Source of the DNA: Lachnospiraceae bacterium | Lineage (GTDB): Bacteria; Bacillota; Clostridia; Lachnospirales; Lachnospiraceae | Length of the DNA: 64,000 nucleotides | Assembly (NCBI GenBank): GCA_910575775.1 | Contig: CAJTEY010000006.1 | Span: 1-64,000 of the forward strand | Reading direction: 5' to 3' | Shown here: in pieces, positions 1 through 9,203 of the stretch | Layout of the letters: each line of letters begins with the position of its first letter | Numbering within the stretch: the stretch's first letter is position 1 | The notes under the pieces: generated by a model | Told to the model about the DNA's origin: nothing | Seen by the model: the letters and a program-made list of their open reading frames with translations, nothing else | The model's database searches: none | Program-made: the position numbers and the translations under genes

Positions 1-148
1 GCTTGAAAAGAAGAATAGAATTGTTAAAGGTGGAAAATCGTTTCTTTTGATAAGAAGGTTCAATCCCGCCAGTTGTTTTGATGATTGTGGCGACGAGAAA
101 AGATTTGTGGACATCGACACCACAACAGGTTTGATAAGTAACTCTCAT
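1..148 (-). CDS. IS110-family transposase, N-terminal part (runs off the window)
   Basis: Reading the minus strand from an ATG at 148 gives an open frame to the window edge. It starts MRVTYQTCCGVDVHKSF, and the GVDVHK stretch is the first-aspartate motif of the DEDD (RuvC-like) domain of IS110-family transposases. A good ribosome binding site (GAAAGGAG) lies about 7 bases upstream of the ATG. Only 49 codons are visible, so the serine-containing C-terminal domain cannot be checked, nor whether the copy is intact. The family moves circular DNA intermediates without classical inverted repeats. Confidence 0.85.
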   Translation of the reverse strand, partial: MRVTYQTCCGVDVHKSFLVATIIKTTGGIEPSYQKKRFSTFNNSILLFK

Positions 149-384
149 GAGTCTGACTCCTTTCGTAAAAGATAAGAAGCCATTGACTGAACTGCCACAC
201 AATTAAACTAAGGCGCTTAAACAATTCTTAGTGTACGGACTCGGAGTACCACTTATTTGTGCTTGAAAAGGCAGAACTTACACTGATTTTTATGCTGTCT
301 AAAACGAGAAGGTTTTTACAACTCCTCCTCCCGTGCTTTGTAGTATAGCTTCTTACAAGATATTTTACGGCACAACGTGGAGAG
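149..384 (-). mobile_element. Probable IS110 end and non-coding leader
   Basis: This gap has no gene. It lies upstream of the IS110-type transposase on its coding strand, so part of it should be the non-coding left end of the element. In the IS110 subgroup this end is known to encode the bridge RNA that pairs with target and donor DNA. I cannot fold it reliably by eye, and the exact outer boundary with host DNA (somewhere before about 385) is not visible. Confidence 0.45.
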
Positions 385-1134
385 TTGAAATACTTTCATT
401 GCTATTTGTGCCGCCAGCCAAAGGCGGCGGAATGGAGATTTTTATGTAAAGATCCTGTGATCGTCAGATCCGGCGTGGGGCCGGATGCACGGAAATATTA
501 TAAGGAGCCGATTGCCTGTAATCTGGTCTCCTATGGCAACAACGTGGTTGCATCCGTGCGGGATGAATACCGGGAGATTGTGGAGACGTATGTCAAAAAG
601 TTTCTGTTTTACCACTGCTTTGAGACACCGAATCTCCATTGGCTGAATGAGAGGATGGAGCCGCTTGGGCAGAAAGTATGTTTTATGGCGGAATACTATC
701 TCCCGGATGTGGAGAAACTGCGCGCATTGTTATGTGGCTATGAGATGCGGGTTTTGGAGCAGGCAGACTTTCGGGACTTGTATAAGCCGGAATGGGGCAA
801 TGCTCTGTGTGCGGACAGGAAGGAGCTGGATGTCCTTGGCATCGGCGCATACGATGGCGGAAAGCTGGTGGGGCTGGCCGGATGCTCTGCGGACTGTGAG
901 AGTATGTGGCAGATCGGTGTGGATGTGCTGCCGGAACATAGAAGGCGTGGCGTGGCATCAGCTCTTACGAGCCGTCTGGCGCTGGAAATTTTGGAGAGAG
1001 GAAAGGTTCCCTTTTACTGCTCGGCATGGTCCAATATCCGATCGGTGAGAAACGCGGTGAAGAGCGGATTTATTCCCGCGTGGGTGGAGATGACGGTGAA
1101 ACCAAAAGAGATTGTGAACGAATGCAACGGGTAA
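385..1134 (+). CDS. GNAT-family N-acetyltransferase
   Basis: The C-terminal half carries a GNAT fold. The acetyl-CoA loop reads EHRRRGVASAL around residue 182, followed by the usual helix and a final NIRSVRNAVKSGF segment typical of the domain's end. The substrate is unknown. The first usable start is a TTG at 385 with GGAG only 2 bases away, which is poor. The first dozen residues (Cys-rich) look unlike the rest. Because an IS110-type end lies directly upstream, the original 5' end may have been replaced. It sits 17 bases before the lipoprotein gene. Confidence 0.75.
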   Translation: MKYFHCYLCRQPKAAEWRFLCKDPVIVRSGVGPDARKYYKEPIACNLVSYGNNVVASVRDEYREIVETYVKKFLFYHCFETPNLHWLNERMEPLGQKVCFMAEYYLPDVEKLRALLCGYEMRVLEQADFRDLYKPEWGNALCADRKELDVLGIGAYDGGKLVGLAGCSADCESMWQIGVDVLPEHRRRGVASALTSRLALEILERGKVPFYCSAWSNIRSVRNAVKSGFIPAWVEMTVKPKEIVNECNG

Positions 1135-1151
1135 AGGCAGGAGGAAATTTC

Positions 1152-2429
1152 ATGAAAAGGAAAATAGAGGGAATCGGATGGGTGTCGGCCTGTGCGCTGT
1201 TTTGTGCGGGCGCGGTATTTTTAATCGGCTGTGATGCAGGGGGCAGCACAGGGCAGACTGCAGCGCCGGAAATGCCGGAGCATGATACCGCAGCGCAGCC
1301 GGAACTGTCGGAGAATATGGAGAAACAAACGGCGGTGGCGGATGTGGATTCTGCCCCGGACAGCGGACAGGATGGAAAGACAGATGTAGAGGAACACGCA
1401 GGATCGGAGAGCAAAGATGCGGTTACCTCAGAGAGGGCACAGGCGCAGATCAGACATTATTATGGCGGCGTGCTCTCTCAGATCACCGGGGTCAGAAAGC
1501 TCCCGGACGGAGATTTGGACACCTCTTTTCTGGATGACGGATCCGGGCAGATGCGTGACAACCGATTCGCCGTGGCGGACATCGACGGGGATGGCAGAGA
1601 GGAACTGATTGTCAGTTATTCCACAGCATGTATGGAAAGTATGTTTGAGCGGATATATGATTACGACCCGGTGTCCGAAGAATTGAAGGTGCAATTTACT
1701 GCTTTTCCTGCGCTTACCTATTATGATAACGGTTTTATAAAGGCGGAGTGGTCCCACAACCAGGGCGGCGGGGAGCTGTGGCCTTTTACGCTCTACCGAT
1801 ATGATGCGGAGAACGACTCCTATGTGGAGGCAGGCACTGTGGACACATGGGATAAAGCGATCAGTGAAACATGGTATGAAGAACTGATGGATGGAGCGAA
1901 GGAGATTGTCGTGCCCTATCAGCCGATCGGTTATGAATCCTTTCAGGATTTTACGCCTGTCTATTTAAAGATGTTAGCCGAAGAAGCGGGCAAGGAGCGG
2001 ACGGATACAGAGGCGGATTTGGGTCTGCTGATTTTAGAGGAAGACCGTTTTCTGGATGCAGCGCAGAAATTGCTTTCGGAAAAGTATGGGGTGACAATGG
2101 AACAGCCGGATCCGAATTTCGAGGAGTGGACAGTCGGATTGAGAGACGGTAAGGAGCTGTTTGCCTTTGAGGCGCTGAATGCTGGACATATCAGCTACAT
2201 GGGAGAGAAGTTTAAGGATGTGACTATCTTTGGCATTTATCCCGGAATCAGTGTGGACAGCGCATGGGAAAAACTGAAGGCTTACGGGTTTTATGCCTCC
2301 CCTTACGGGGAAGTGGAGAACTGCCTCATCACAGGGGAAGGGTTCGGAAATATCAGCATCTGCTTCTCTGCGGAGGATCATGTGGTGACAGAAATTACGG
2401 TGGGACCTTACTGTGCGTTTGCGGGGTGA
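1152..2429 (+). CDS. Secreted lipoprotein with acidic linker and EF-hand-like Asp motif
   Basis: The start is the ATG at 1152 behind GGCAGGAGGAAATTTC; a longer frame upstream overlaps the acetyltransferase and is unlikely. The 425-aa product has a type II signal peptide with lipobox LIGC (Cys27), so it should be anchored outside the membrane. Residues about 30-95 are a Pro/Glu/Asp/Ser-rich linker. Around residue 140 the stretch ADIDGDGREELIV resembles calcium-binding VCBS or FG-GAP-like repeats. The rest is not recognised. Likely an extracellular sensing or binding protein; role unknown. Confidence 0.8.
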   Translation: MKRKIEGIGWVSACALFCAGAVFLIGCDAGGSTGQTAAPEMPEHDTAAQPELSENMEKQTAVADVDSAPDSGQDGKTDVEEHAGSESKDAVTSERAQAQIRHYYGGVLSQITGVRKLPDGDLDTSFLDDGSGQMRDNRFAVADIDGDGREELIVSYSTACMESMFERIYDYDPVSEELKVQFTAFPALTYYDNGFIKAEWSHNQGGGELWPFTLYRYDAENDSYVEAGTVDTWDKAISETWYEELMDGAKEIVVPYQPIGYESFQDFTPVYLKMLAEEAGKERTDTEADLGLLILEEDRFLDAAQKLLSEKYGVTMEQPDPNFEEWTVGLRDGKELFAFEALNAGHISYMGEKFKDVTIFGIYPGISVDSAWEKLKAYGFYASPYGEVENCLITGEGFGNISICFSAEDHVVTEITVGPYCAFAG

Positions 2430-2449
2430 GGGAAGGTTGAGAAGGCACA

Positions 2450-2821
2450 TTAAAACAGATTTGTCACAAAATACAGGACAAGGACAATCACTGTGCCAAG
2501 AACTGCCCAGAGAAAGCCGTTTGCCGGGTGTCCGTCATGTACAGGCGTTTCTTCATTCTGCGGCGCGCCATTTGCGGCTTCCGATGATCTGTCGGTATCT
2601 TCCGCAGAGGGGGCTTTGTCCAGCAGGATGGAATCGGTACTTATGCCATAAAGTTTTCCGAGCTGGACGATGTTATGGATATCCGGGCTGGAGCTGCCGG
2701 CCTCCCATTTGGAGACAGCCTGTCTGGAAATATCCAGCTTTTCCGCCAGCTGTTCCTGGGACAGACCGGCGTTTTTGCGAAGCTGTCGCAGACGCTCGCT
2801 TAAATCGGTCTTGTTTTTCAT
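2450..2821 (-). CDS. XRE-family regulator with C-terminal membrane helix
   Basis: The 123-aa protein starts with a lambda-repressor-type helix-turn-helix (residues about 8-60; LSQEQLAEKLDISRQAVSKW is the recognition region). A polar linker follows, then a single hydrophobic helix at the very C terminus (about 100-122). This layout is common in Firmicutes and suggests a membrane-tethered DNA-binding protein. Its ATG is preceded by GAAAGGAAACACATA. It points toward, and ends 20 bases from, the convergent lipoprotein gene; the CPBP protease is upstream on the same strand. Target genes unknown. Confidence 0.9.
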   Translation of the reverse strand: MKNKTDLSERLRQLRKNAGLSQEQLAEKLDISRQAVSKWEAGSSSPDIHNIVQLGKLYGISTDSILLDKAPSAEDTDRSSEAANGAPQNEETPVHDGHPANGFLWAVLGTVIVLVLYFVTNLF

Positions 2822-2923
2822 TATGTGTTTCCTTTCTCACGTGGGTTCTTTCCTGCTTCGCGCAGTTGATAAAAGGAAATTAGGAAAGCGGACAGGAGAG
2901 AACGGCATGTGTGGTTTGGCAGC

Positions 2924-3694
2924 TTAATGTGATTTATGATCCGGGCGGTGTAAATTCAGACAGAGCAGGGCCGAAACAGCGCCTAATATCAAAAAGGTCA
3001 GCATAAACCATGAATTTGCTGTGGCAGCAGGGAGGGTCATAACAAGTGTGTTCTGCCAACTGTGGAAAAGCATACACAGGAGGACACTTTTTGTCAACAG
3101 GTAGATGGCGGTGAGTATGAAGCCGGTTACGATGCCGATCAAGGTGTAGGAAAGGAAATTCTGTCCCGTATGCAGACTTTCTGGAATGATAAAATAGGGC
3201 AGATGCCAGAATACCCAGATTAGGCTGGTTACTGTAGCGGATAGCAGAATATGCCACTTTCTGGCAAAGCAGGGCAGCAGGTAGCCGCGCCAGCCTGCCT
3301 CCTCCAGTCCGCCCCCCAGAAGAAGCTGTCCGGCAAAGATGGAAAGAAAGGCCGGTATCGTGCAGCCCGTTTCCGGCAGGCGGAAACAATAAAAGTTGAA
3401 AAACTGTGCCGCAAATAGAAACAGGACGATCAGATAGAAAGCAGGATGTCCGGCTTTTCCCAAAAGAAAATGAAACAGAGAGGGCATCGGGGAAAGCGGT
3501 TTTTTTAACAGTACAAAGACACAGATCAACGGAGAAGCGTTTTCCAGAAAGTCCAGAACCGTGAAGAGAACGGGGTGGGCGTTGTAATCCGTGATTGTCA
3601 TCAGAATGGCGCAGAGCCATGTGATGGAGAAGACACTGAGTAGGAACGGGATCGGTCGGTAAATGGTTTTGGCAGTTAAATTTGTCTCTTGCAT
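2924..3694 (-). CDS. CPBP-family intramembrane metalloprotease
   Basis: A 256-aa polytopic protein with about eight membrane helices. It has the CPBP (ABI/CAAX protease) motifs: EEAGWR near residue 131, FWHLPYF near 165, and a late HSWQN motif (FHSWQNT) near 220. These place the glutamate and histidine residues for metal binding inside the membrane. In Firmicutes such proteins act in bacteriocin immunity or membrane protein processing. The start has an AAGGAGG site. It is divergent from the MalY gene, with a palindrome between them. The substrate cannot be told. Confidence 0.88.
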   Translation of the reverse strand: MQETNLTAKTIYRPIPFLLSVFSITWLCAILMTITDYNAHPVLFTVLDFLENASPLICVFVLLKKPLSPMPSLFHFLLGKAGHPAFYLIVLFLFAAQFFNFYCFRLPETGCTIPAFLSIFAGQLLLGGGLEEAGWRGYLLPCFARKWHILLSATVTSLIWVFWHLPYFIIPESLHTGQNFLSYTLIGIVTGFILTAIYLLTKSVLLCMLFHSWQNTLVMTLPAATANSWFMLTFLILGAVSALLCLNLHRPDHKSH

Positions 3695-3769
3695 TGGGAT
3701 TGTCCTCCTTGGCTGTTTTAGATTGGTTTTGTGTGTACCAGTCTACCAAAAGCCGATGGTTGTCAGCTA

Positions 3770-3783
3770 CCAACTATAGTTGG
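3770..3783. promoter_or_regulatory. Perfect 14-bp palindrome, candidate operator
   Basis: CCAACTATAGTTGG is a perfect inverted repeat in the divergent intergenic region between the CPBP protease and MalY. A third half-site of the same type (GGTTG) precedes it at 3758, forming GGTTG-N7-CCAAC with the left arm. This spacing of like half-sites suggests a dimeric repressor site. The cognate regulator is not known; the nearby XRE protein is one candidate. Confidence 0.4.
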
Positions 3784-3848
3784 AATTTTGGAAACAGGCA
3801 GTTGCACTGTGGTATTTTATAGATAATGAAAGAGAGAGGGAACAGAAG

Positions 3849-5039
3849 ATGGCGGAAAGAAATCTGGATTTTGACAGGGTAATTGAGCGAAGAAATACCC
3901 GGTCGCTGAAATATGATTTTGCGGCGGACTGGGGGATGCCGAAGGACGTACTGCCGCTGTGGGTGGCGGATATGGATTTCAGGACTTCCTCCTACATAGA
4001 GGATGCGCTGGCGGAGCGCGTGAAACAAGGCGTTTTCGGCTACAGTGATGTGAAAACTCCTTACTTTGAGATTGTGAGAGACTGGATGAAACGGCGGCAT
4101 GACTGGGAACCGCAGGAGGAATGGCTTGTGAAGACACCGGGCGTTGTGACGGCTCTTGCCATGTCGGTGAAAGCCTATACGGAGCCGGGAGATGCGGTTC
4201 TGATCCAGCTTCCCGTGTATTACCCCTTCGCGGAGGTGATTGAGGACAATGGCAGGCGTGTGGTCAGCAGTCCTCTGTTTCGTGGTGAGGATAACCGTTA
4301 TCATATGAATTTTGAGGACTTTGAAGAGAAGATTGTTCAGAACGGGGTAAAACTGTTCCTTCTATGCAATCCGCATAATCCAGTGGGTAGAGTGTGGACA
4401 AAGGAGGAACTGATCCGGCTGGGTGATATCTGCATGAAACATCATGTGATTGTCGTCAGTGATGAAATTCACCAGGATTTTGTGTTTCGGGGGAAACATC
4501 AGGTTTTTGCGGGGCTGAAAAAGGAGTATGAGGATCACTGTATTGTCTGTACGTCCCCCAGCAAAACATTCAATCTGGCAACGATGGTTTTATCGAATAT
4601 TTTTATTCCCAACCGGGAGCTGCGAAAACGATTCCAAAAACAGCTTGATGCTGCGGGGATCAGCCAGCTTGGCGTGATGGGACTGATTGCCTGCGAGACG
4701 GCATACAGCATGGGGGAGGAGTGGTATCTTGCTATGCTTGCGTACGTCCGCAGCAATATTGCGTTTGTAAAAAGTTATGTGGAGGAAAATCTGCCAGGCG
4801 TGACGATGACGGAGCATGAAGGAACCTATCTGGTCTGGCTCGATTTTACAGGGACAGGATTGTCCGAGAAAGAGCTGGAGGAACTGATTGTGCATAAGGC
4901 CAGGCTGTGGCTGGACGGCGGTGGAATGTTCGGGGAGGGCGGAAAAGGTTTCCAGCGGATCAATGTGGCATGTCCGAGAAGTATTTTGGAAGAAGCGATG
5001 AAGAGATTGGAGGAGGCGATTAAGGAAGCATGCGGATAG
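3849..5039 (+). CDS. MalY/PatB-type aminotransferase (cystathionine beta-lyase family)
   Basis: A 396-aa class I/II fold-type I PLP enzyme. Lys239 in SPSKTFNLATM should bind PLP; CNPHNPVGR and VSDEIHQDFVF are the cofactor-contact motifs. The N-terminal ERRNTRSLKYD and LWVADMDF stretches are characteristic of MalY/PatB C-S lyases, which split cystathionine or cysteine to pyruvate, ammonia and a thiol. I chose ATG 3849 because it matches the family N terminus and has GAGAGGG upstream; a TTG start at 3780 is less likely. It stands alone, so pathway context is weak. Confidence 0.9.
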   Translation: MAERNLDFDRVIERRNTRSLKYDFAADWGMPKDVLPLWVADMDFRTSSYIEDALAERVKQGVFGYSDVKTPYFEIVRDWMKRRHDWEPQEEWLVKTPGVVTALAMSVKAYTEPGDAVLIQLPVYYPFAEVIEDNGRRVVSSPLFRGEDNRYHMNFEDFEEKIVQNGVKLFLLCNPHNPVGRVWTKEELIRLGDICMKHHVIVVSDEIHQDFVFRGKHQVFAGLKKEYEDHCIVCTSPSKTFNLATMVLSNIFIPNRELRKRFQKQLDAAGISQLGVMGLIACETAYSMGEEWYLAMLAYVRSNIAFVKSYVEENLPGVTMTEHEGTYLVWLDFTGTGLSEKELEELIVHKARLWLDGGGMFGEGGKGFQRINVACPRSILEEAMKRLEEAIKEACG

Positions 5040-5146
5040 CCGGTTGTGTCAATGATCTGTATTGCGGCGAATATATAAACGATAAAATGTATCACTCGCA
5101 TTGAATCGACTTATCGTATCAGAGTACAACAAAAAAATGAACAGTC

Positions 5147-5176
5147 TTGACAAGAGTTGGTGGAAATTTTTATAAT
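5147..5176 (+). promoter_or_regulatory. Consensus sigma-A promoter before the chemoreceptor gene
   Basis: TTGACA (5147-5152) and TATAAT (5171-5176) are both perfect hexamers with an 18-bp spacer. The expected start near 5183 falls inside the AAGGAGG ribosome binding site (5181-5187) of the chemoreceptor gene, so the leader would be extremely short. Either the start is slightly upstream or the match is partly fortuitous. Confidence 0.5.
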
Positions 5177-5197
5177 TGGGAAGGAGGGGGTATCGAC

Positions 5198-7171
5198 ATG
5201 AAAAGCATACGGACTAAAATCAACCTTTGTCTCATTTTAACTGTTCTGGCAGGTCTGGTAGCATCCGGCACTGCCAGCATAGCTCTCAATTATAACAGTA
5301 CCATGACTACGGTGGAGCAGATGATGAGTCAGACCGCAGTACTGGCGGCAGGACGTGCTCAGCAGGAGCTGGCAGCGTACAAAAATGTTGTCATGGAAGT
5401 AGGGCATATTCCACAGCTTGGCGATTCCAGTGTTTCGGTGGAGGAAAAGCAGGCCATTATGGATGAGCGCGTTTCCATGCATGGTTTCCAGAGAGGAAAT
5501 ATCATAGGCTCGAACGGTATCAGTATATTTGACGGAAAAGACTATTCCGACCGTGAGTATGTACAGCAGGCGCTTCAGGGCAATATTTATGTGTCGGAAC
5601 CGTTAGTCAGTAAGATTACCGGTCAGTTATCCATTATGGTCGCAGCGCCTCTTTATGCGGAGGAAGATTACGGTTCTTCCATTGTCGGCGTAGTTTATTT
5701 TGTGCCGCAGGAGACCTTTTTGAATGATATCGTGTCTGCAATCCAGCTCGGTGCGAACAGCAGGGCTTACATGATTAATAAGACAGGTGACACGATTGCA
5801 GATATTACGCTTGAGACGATCACGGTTCAGAATATTGAAGCGGAAGCCCAGAGCGATCCGTCGCTGCAGGAGCTGGCGGCGATCCACGGAGAGATGCGGC
5901 AGGGCAAAAACGGATTTGGCAGTTACACGAGCGGTGAGGATAAGATGTTTGCCGCCTATGCGCCCGTGCCGGATACAGATGGCTGGAGCATTGCCGTGAC
6001 GGCTCCGCAGATTAATTATCTGGCTTCCACGCGTGACGCGATCGTAGTCAATCTTTTGGTGATTTTAATTTCCATACTGCTCTCAGTTGTTGTGGCGCTG
6101 GCTCTTGCACGCAACATCGGCAGTCCCATGAAGGCATGTGTCAATCGAATGAAGTTGTTGGTGGAGGGTGATCTGGAAACGCCGATGCCCCAAATTACAA
6201 ACAAGGATGAGACGGGCGTGCTCGCCAGATCGACAGAATCACTGGTAGAAGGGTTGAGCATCGTCATTAATGATATCAGCTATCTCTTAAATGAGATGGC
6301 AAATCAGAATCTGGATGTCCATACCACGCATGAGGAGGTGTATGTGGGCAGTTTCCAGAGTATTCTGCATTCCATGCGGAATATGAGAAAAGAGTTGAGC
6401 GGCGCCATGCGTCAGGTCAACCATTCCGCCGGAGAAGTGTCTGACGCCAGCGACCAGTTGTCGGCCAGTGCCCAGACGCTCAGCCAGGGAACTACGGAGC
6501 AGGCAAGTTCCGTGGAGGAACTTGCGGCGCGCATCAGCGTCATCTCTGAGCAGGTGAGAAATACGGCAAGCGGCGCTTTGGAAGTCCGCAGCCAGACACA
6601 TCAGACCGGCGAGGAAGTGCTTTTGTGCAACCAGAAGATGCAGAGTCTGGTGGAAGCTATGGAAAGGATTCAGACAAGCTCCGAGGAGATTGAAAAGATT
6701 CTTAAGACCATTGATGACATTGCCTTCCAGACGAATATACTTGCCTTGAATGCGGCCGTGGAAGCGGCGCGGGCAGGAAGCGCAGGAAAGGGATTTGCCG
6801 TGGTGGCGGAGGAGGTTCGCAATCTGGCAGGGAAATCTGCGCAGGCAGCGCAAAATACTTCGCAGCTGATCGAAAATTCCACTGACGCGGTACATACGGG
6901 TACGCAGATTGCACAGAATACGGCGGATGTCCTGTTAGGTGTTGTGAACAGCATTCAGTCGGTGGTGGAGGCCATTGATGAGATTGCAACAGTATCCAGC
7001 GAGCAGTCGGAGGCAGTGGTGCAGGTTTCGGAGGGCATCAACCAGATTTCTATTGTGGTACAGAACAACAGCGCGACTGCAGAGGAAGGCGCGGCCGCAA
7101 GCGAGGAACTTTCTGCGGAGGCAACGTGCTTAAAAGAACTGGTGGATCAGTTCACACTGGCATCGGAATAA
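5198..7171 (+). CDS. Methyl-accepting chemotaxis protein with extracellular Cache domain
   Basis: The start is ATG 5198 behind AAGGAGGGGG. The 657-aa receptor has membrane helix 1 (about 7-29), an outside dCache-like sensor domain (about 30-280), membrane helix 2 (about 283-305), a HAMP linker (about 306-360) and a cytoplasmic coiled-coil signalling domain. The highly conserved hairpin tip shows [14 protein letters not shown] and [14 protein letters not shown] around residues 513-545. It should pass ligand binding to CheA/CheW. No che genes are near; the ligand is unknown. A clear terminator follows. Confidence 0.95.
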   Translation: MKSIRTKINLCLILTVLAGLVASGTASIALNYNSTMTTVEQMMSQTAVLAAGRAQQELAAYKNVVMEVGHIPQLGDSSVSVEEKQAIMDERVSMHGFQRGNIIGSNGISIFDGKDYSDREYVQQALQGNIYVSEPLVSKITGQLSIMVAAPLYAEEDYGSSIVGVVYFVPQETFLNDIVSAIQLGANSRAYMINKTGDTIADITLETITVQNIEAEAQSDPSLQELAAIHGEMRQGKNGFGSYTSGEDKMFAAYAPVPDTDGWSIAVTAPQINYLASTRDAIVVNLLVILISILLSVVVALALARNIGSPMKACVNRMKLLVEGDLETPMPQITNKDETGVLARSTESLVEGLSIVINDISYLLNEMANQNLDVHTTHEEVYVGSFQSILHSMRNMRKELSGAMRQVNHSAGEVSDASDQLSASAQTLSQGTTEQASSVEELAARISVISEQVRNTASGALEVRSQTHQTGEEVLLCNQKMQSLVEAMERIQTSSEEIEKILKTIDDIAFQTNILALNAAVEAARAGSAGKGFAVVAEEVRNLAGKSAQAAQNTSQLIENSTDAVHTGTQIAQNTADVLLGVVNSIQSVVEAIDEIATVSSEQSEAVVQVSEGINQISIVVQNNSATAEEGAAASEELSAEATCLKELVDQFTLASE

Positions 7172-7182
7172 ATGGGATGGAG

Positions 7183-7212
7183 AGAGACCGCGTGTACAGC
7201 GGTCTCTTTTTT
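7183..7212 (+). terminator. Intrinsic terminator after the chemoreceptor
   Basis: AGAGACCGC (7183-7191) pairs perfectly with GCGGTCTCT (7199-7207) around a 7-base loop and runs into six T's. It begins 11 bases after the chemoreceptor stop. Confidence 0.92.
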
Positions 7213-7390
7213 ACGGATTACTGTTCTCAGGAAGTATGAATCATGTTTCGTCATATTGGATTCTGGACAGGAAAGGACAATGCACATCCTGGAAAGAACG
7301 CTGTATCTTAAATTAGACGGCAATTGCCGGATGCATGTGGTTTGTCGATTCGGGAGAAGCTGATGAATACAGAACGCGAGGACAGGTAAT

Positions 7391-8173
7391 ATGAATTTAC
7401 ACAAACTCATTTTGACAGAAAATGCATGCTATAAGGCAGGCAGGAAAATCACGGTCAAAGGCATCATGGTTCATTCTACTGGTGTCAATAACCCAGATCT
7501 CAAGTGTTATGTCGGTCCCGATGACGGCCTGCTTGGCAAAAATCAAAACGGCAGTCATTGGAACACCTATCATCCCGGGGGAAGAGAGGTCTGTGCCCAT
7601 GCTTTTATCGGCAGGCTGGCTGACGGCTCCATAGCAGTCTATCAGACACTTCCCTGGAATCACCGTGGATGGCATGCCGGAGGCAGTGCCAACGATACGC
7701 ATATCGGTTTTGAAATCTGCGAGGACGGGCTTACGGATGATACCTACTTCAAAAAGGTGTACCGGGAGGCCGTCCAACTTAGTGCTCTGCTTTGCAAGGA
7801 GTATGGCCTGACGGAACAGAACATCGTCTGCCACAGCGAGGGTTATCAACAGGGAATTGCATCTAACCACGCAGATGTAATGCATTGGTTTCCGAAGCAC
7901 GTCAAGAGTATGGACACCTTCCGTGCGGAGGTCAAAGATCTGCTTACTGCCTACACCGAAGAAGATACCGGGGACATTGCCGGGCCTGCAGTGTCCTATC
8001 CCGAAACGCTGACATCCGATTACTACCGTGTGTGCAAGAACTGGAAGGACAGCGAGTCCCAGGTGGGAGCCTATCGCAGTCTTAGCAATGCAAAAGCGGC
8101 TGCGGATAAGTTCTCCGGCACGTTTGTTTTTGCAAATAATGGCACAGCCATTTATCCGGCAGATGAAACTTAG
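7391..8173 (+). CDS. N-acetylmuramoyl-L-alanine amidase (Amidase_2, endolysin-like)
   Basis: The 260-aa protein is an Amidase_2 zinc hydrolase that cuts between muramic acid and the peptide stem. Zinc-ligand candidates are His28 (GIMVHSTG), the HAFIGR region, and CHSEGYQQGIASNHADVMHW near residues 147-166. The C terminus (about 210-258; YRVCKNWKDSESQVGAYRS) is a SPOR-like cell-wall binding repeat seen in clostridial prophage amidases. No signal peptide is visible, as in phage lysins. No holin or other phage gene is nearby, so this may be a lone prophage relic or domesticated lysin. Confidence 0.9.
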   Translation: MNLHKLILTENACYKAGRKITVKGIMVHSTGVNNPDLKCYVGPDDGLLGKNQNGSHWNTYHPGGREVCAHAFIGRLADGSIAVYQTLPWNHRGWHAGGSANDTHIGFEICEDGLTDDTYFKKVYREAVQLSALLCKEYGLTEQNIVCHSEGYQQGIASNHADVMHWFPKHVKSMDTFRAEVKDLLTAYTEEDTGDIAGPAVSYPETLTSDYYRVCKNWKDSESQVGAYRSLSNAKAAADKFSGTFVFANNGTAIYPADET

Positions 8174-8277
8174 GCGGTTTGCAGGAATTGGAATCACAAA
8201 AGGCAGCTGTCTTTTCTGTGGGGCAGAGATTTTTGTGTTATAATAAATTATGTGTAGCAGCTGTTAAGAAAACGGGA

Positions 8278-8457
8278 ATGTCACAGGGGGAAGTGGATAC
8301 GGCCGCTTACGCGGCGGCGCTTGACAAGCTGCTTGTGGATCTGCAAAAGAAATACGGTTATAATGAACTGGATTCCATCCTTGTACTGAAGAGCTGTATG
8401 GAAGGAGAGGAAAGCGGATGGATAAGTATGTTTTGGAATGTTGTGTGGACAGTGTAG
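8278..8457 (+). CDS. Possible small protein overlapping the cutC start
   Basis: From ATG 8278 a 59-codon frame reads MSQGEVDTAAYAAALDKLL and ends 40 bases inside cutC. The middle part has an amphipathic helical look and vaguely recalls Spo0E-type phosphatases, but there is no strong ribosome binding site and the last part is probably just cutC read in another frame. The true gene, if any, might serve to couple translation into cutC. Confidence 0.3.
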   Translation: MSQGEVDTAAYAAALDKLLVDLQKKYGYNELDSILVLKSCMEGEESGWISMFWNVVWTV

Positions 8458-9203
8458 AATCGGCTCTTGCGGCGGCGGAGGGCGGGGCGGACAGGCTGGA
8501 GCTTTGCTCCGCCCTCGTGATTGGCGGTGTTTCTCCTGGGCTTGCGCTGTTTGAGCAGGTCAGCGCCCGCTGTGACCTGCCGGTCCGGGTGCTGCTCCGA
8601 CCGCGGTTTGGGGACTTTCTGTATACAGATTATGAATTTCAGATTTTGAAAAGGGAGGTGTCGCTCTTTCGGGAAGCGGGAGCCGAAGGTGTGGTGATCG
8701 GCTGTCTTCTCGAGGACGGCGGTCTTCACATGGAGCAGATGCGGGAACTGATTGCGGAAGCAGGGGACATGAAGGTTACACTGCACCGGGCCTTCGATGT
8801 GTGCGCGGATCCCATAAAAACATACAGACAGGCAGGGGAGCTGGGCATTGACACCGTACTGACATCCGGGCAGAAAAAGGAGTGTCTGGAGGGGATGCCG
8901 CTTCTGAAAGAGTTGTGCGGGTTACAGAAGGAGGCGGGAATGCCGCGCATTATGGCGGGGGCAGGCGTGACCCCCGATGTGATACGGCAGTTTTGTGTGC
9001 AGACAGATATTACCAGCTATCATCTGTCTGCCAAGAAGGTGTTGGACAGCGGGATGCGCTACCGCAAGGAGGGGGTTCCTATGGGGCTTCCCGCTATGGA
9101 TGAGTACAGTATTTTCAGAACGGACAGCAATGTTGTGGCACAGGCAAAGAGAGTGATTCAGGAACATATGCCTGCTGAAAGGAGAACGGCAAATGGCGAT
9201 TGA
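8418..9203 (+). CDS. cutC: CutC family protein
   Basis: A 261-aa TIM-barrel protein matching the CutC family along its length. Typical stretches are LECCVDSVESALAAAEGGAD and RLELCSAL at the N terminus, VRVLLRPRFGDFLY, and VTLHRAFDVCADP in the middle, and IMAGAGVTPD near the end. CutC was linked to copper homeostasis, but its biochemical function is unsettled. GGAAAGCGG lies upstream. It overlaps the next gene (YbaK-like) by 11 bases, so the two are probably co-translated; the alpha-galactosidase follows 9 bases later. Confidence 0.93.
   Translation: MDKYVLECCVDSVESALAAAEGGADRLELCSALVIGGVSPGLALFEQVSARCDLPVRVLLRPRFGDFLYTDYEFQILKREVSLFREAGAEGVVIGCLLEDGGLHMEQMRELIAEAGDMKVTLHRAFDVCADPIKTYRQAGELGIDTVLTSGQKKECLEGMPLLKELCGLQKEAGMPRIMAGAGVTPDVIRQFCVQTDITSYHLSAKKVLDSGMRYRKEGVPMGLPAMDEYSIFRTDSNVVAQAKRVIQEHMPAERRTANGD

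Noticed and set aside
1026..1151. Longer N terminus for the lipoprotein
   Set aside because: It would overlap the acetyltransferase and put 42 polar residues before the signal peptide; ATG 1152 has a good ribosome binding site.
7172..7363. Small gene of 63 codons after the chemoreceptor
   Set aside because: It starts on the chemoreceptor stop, runs through the terminator hairpin, and has no ribosome binding site of its own.
7391..8173. Prophage
   Set aside because: Only an amidase is present; no capsid, tail, terminase or holin genes are near.
8179..8277. Extension of the small frame before cutC
   Set aside because: The upstream part overlaps unrelated non-coding DNA after the amidase and has no ribosome binding site or coding signal.
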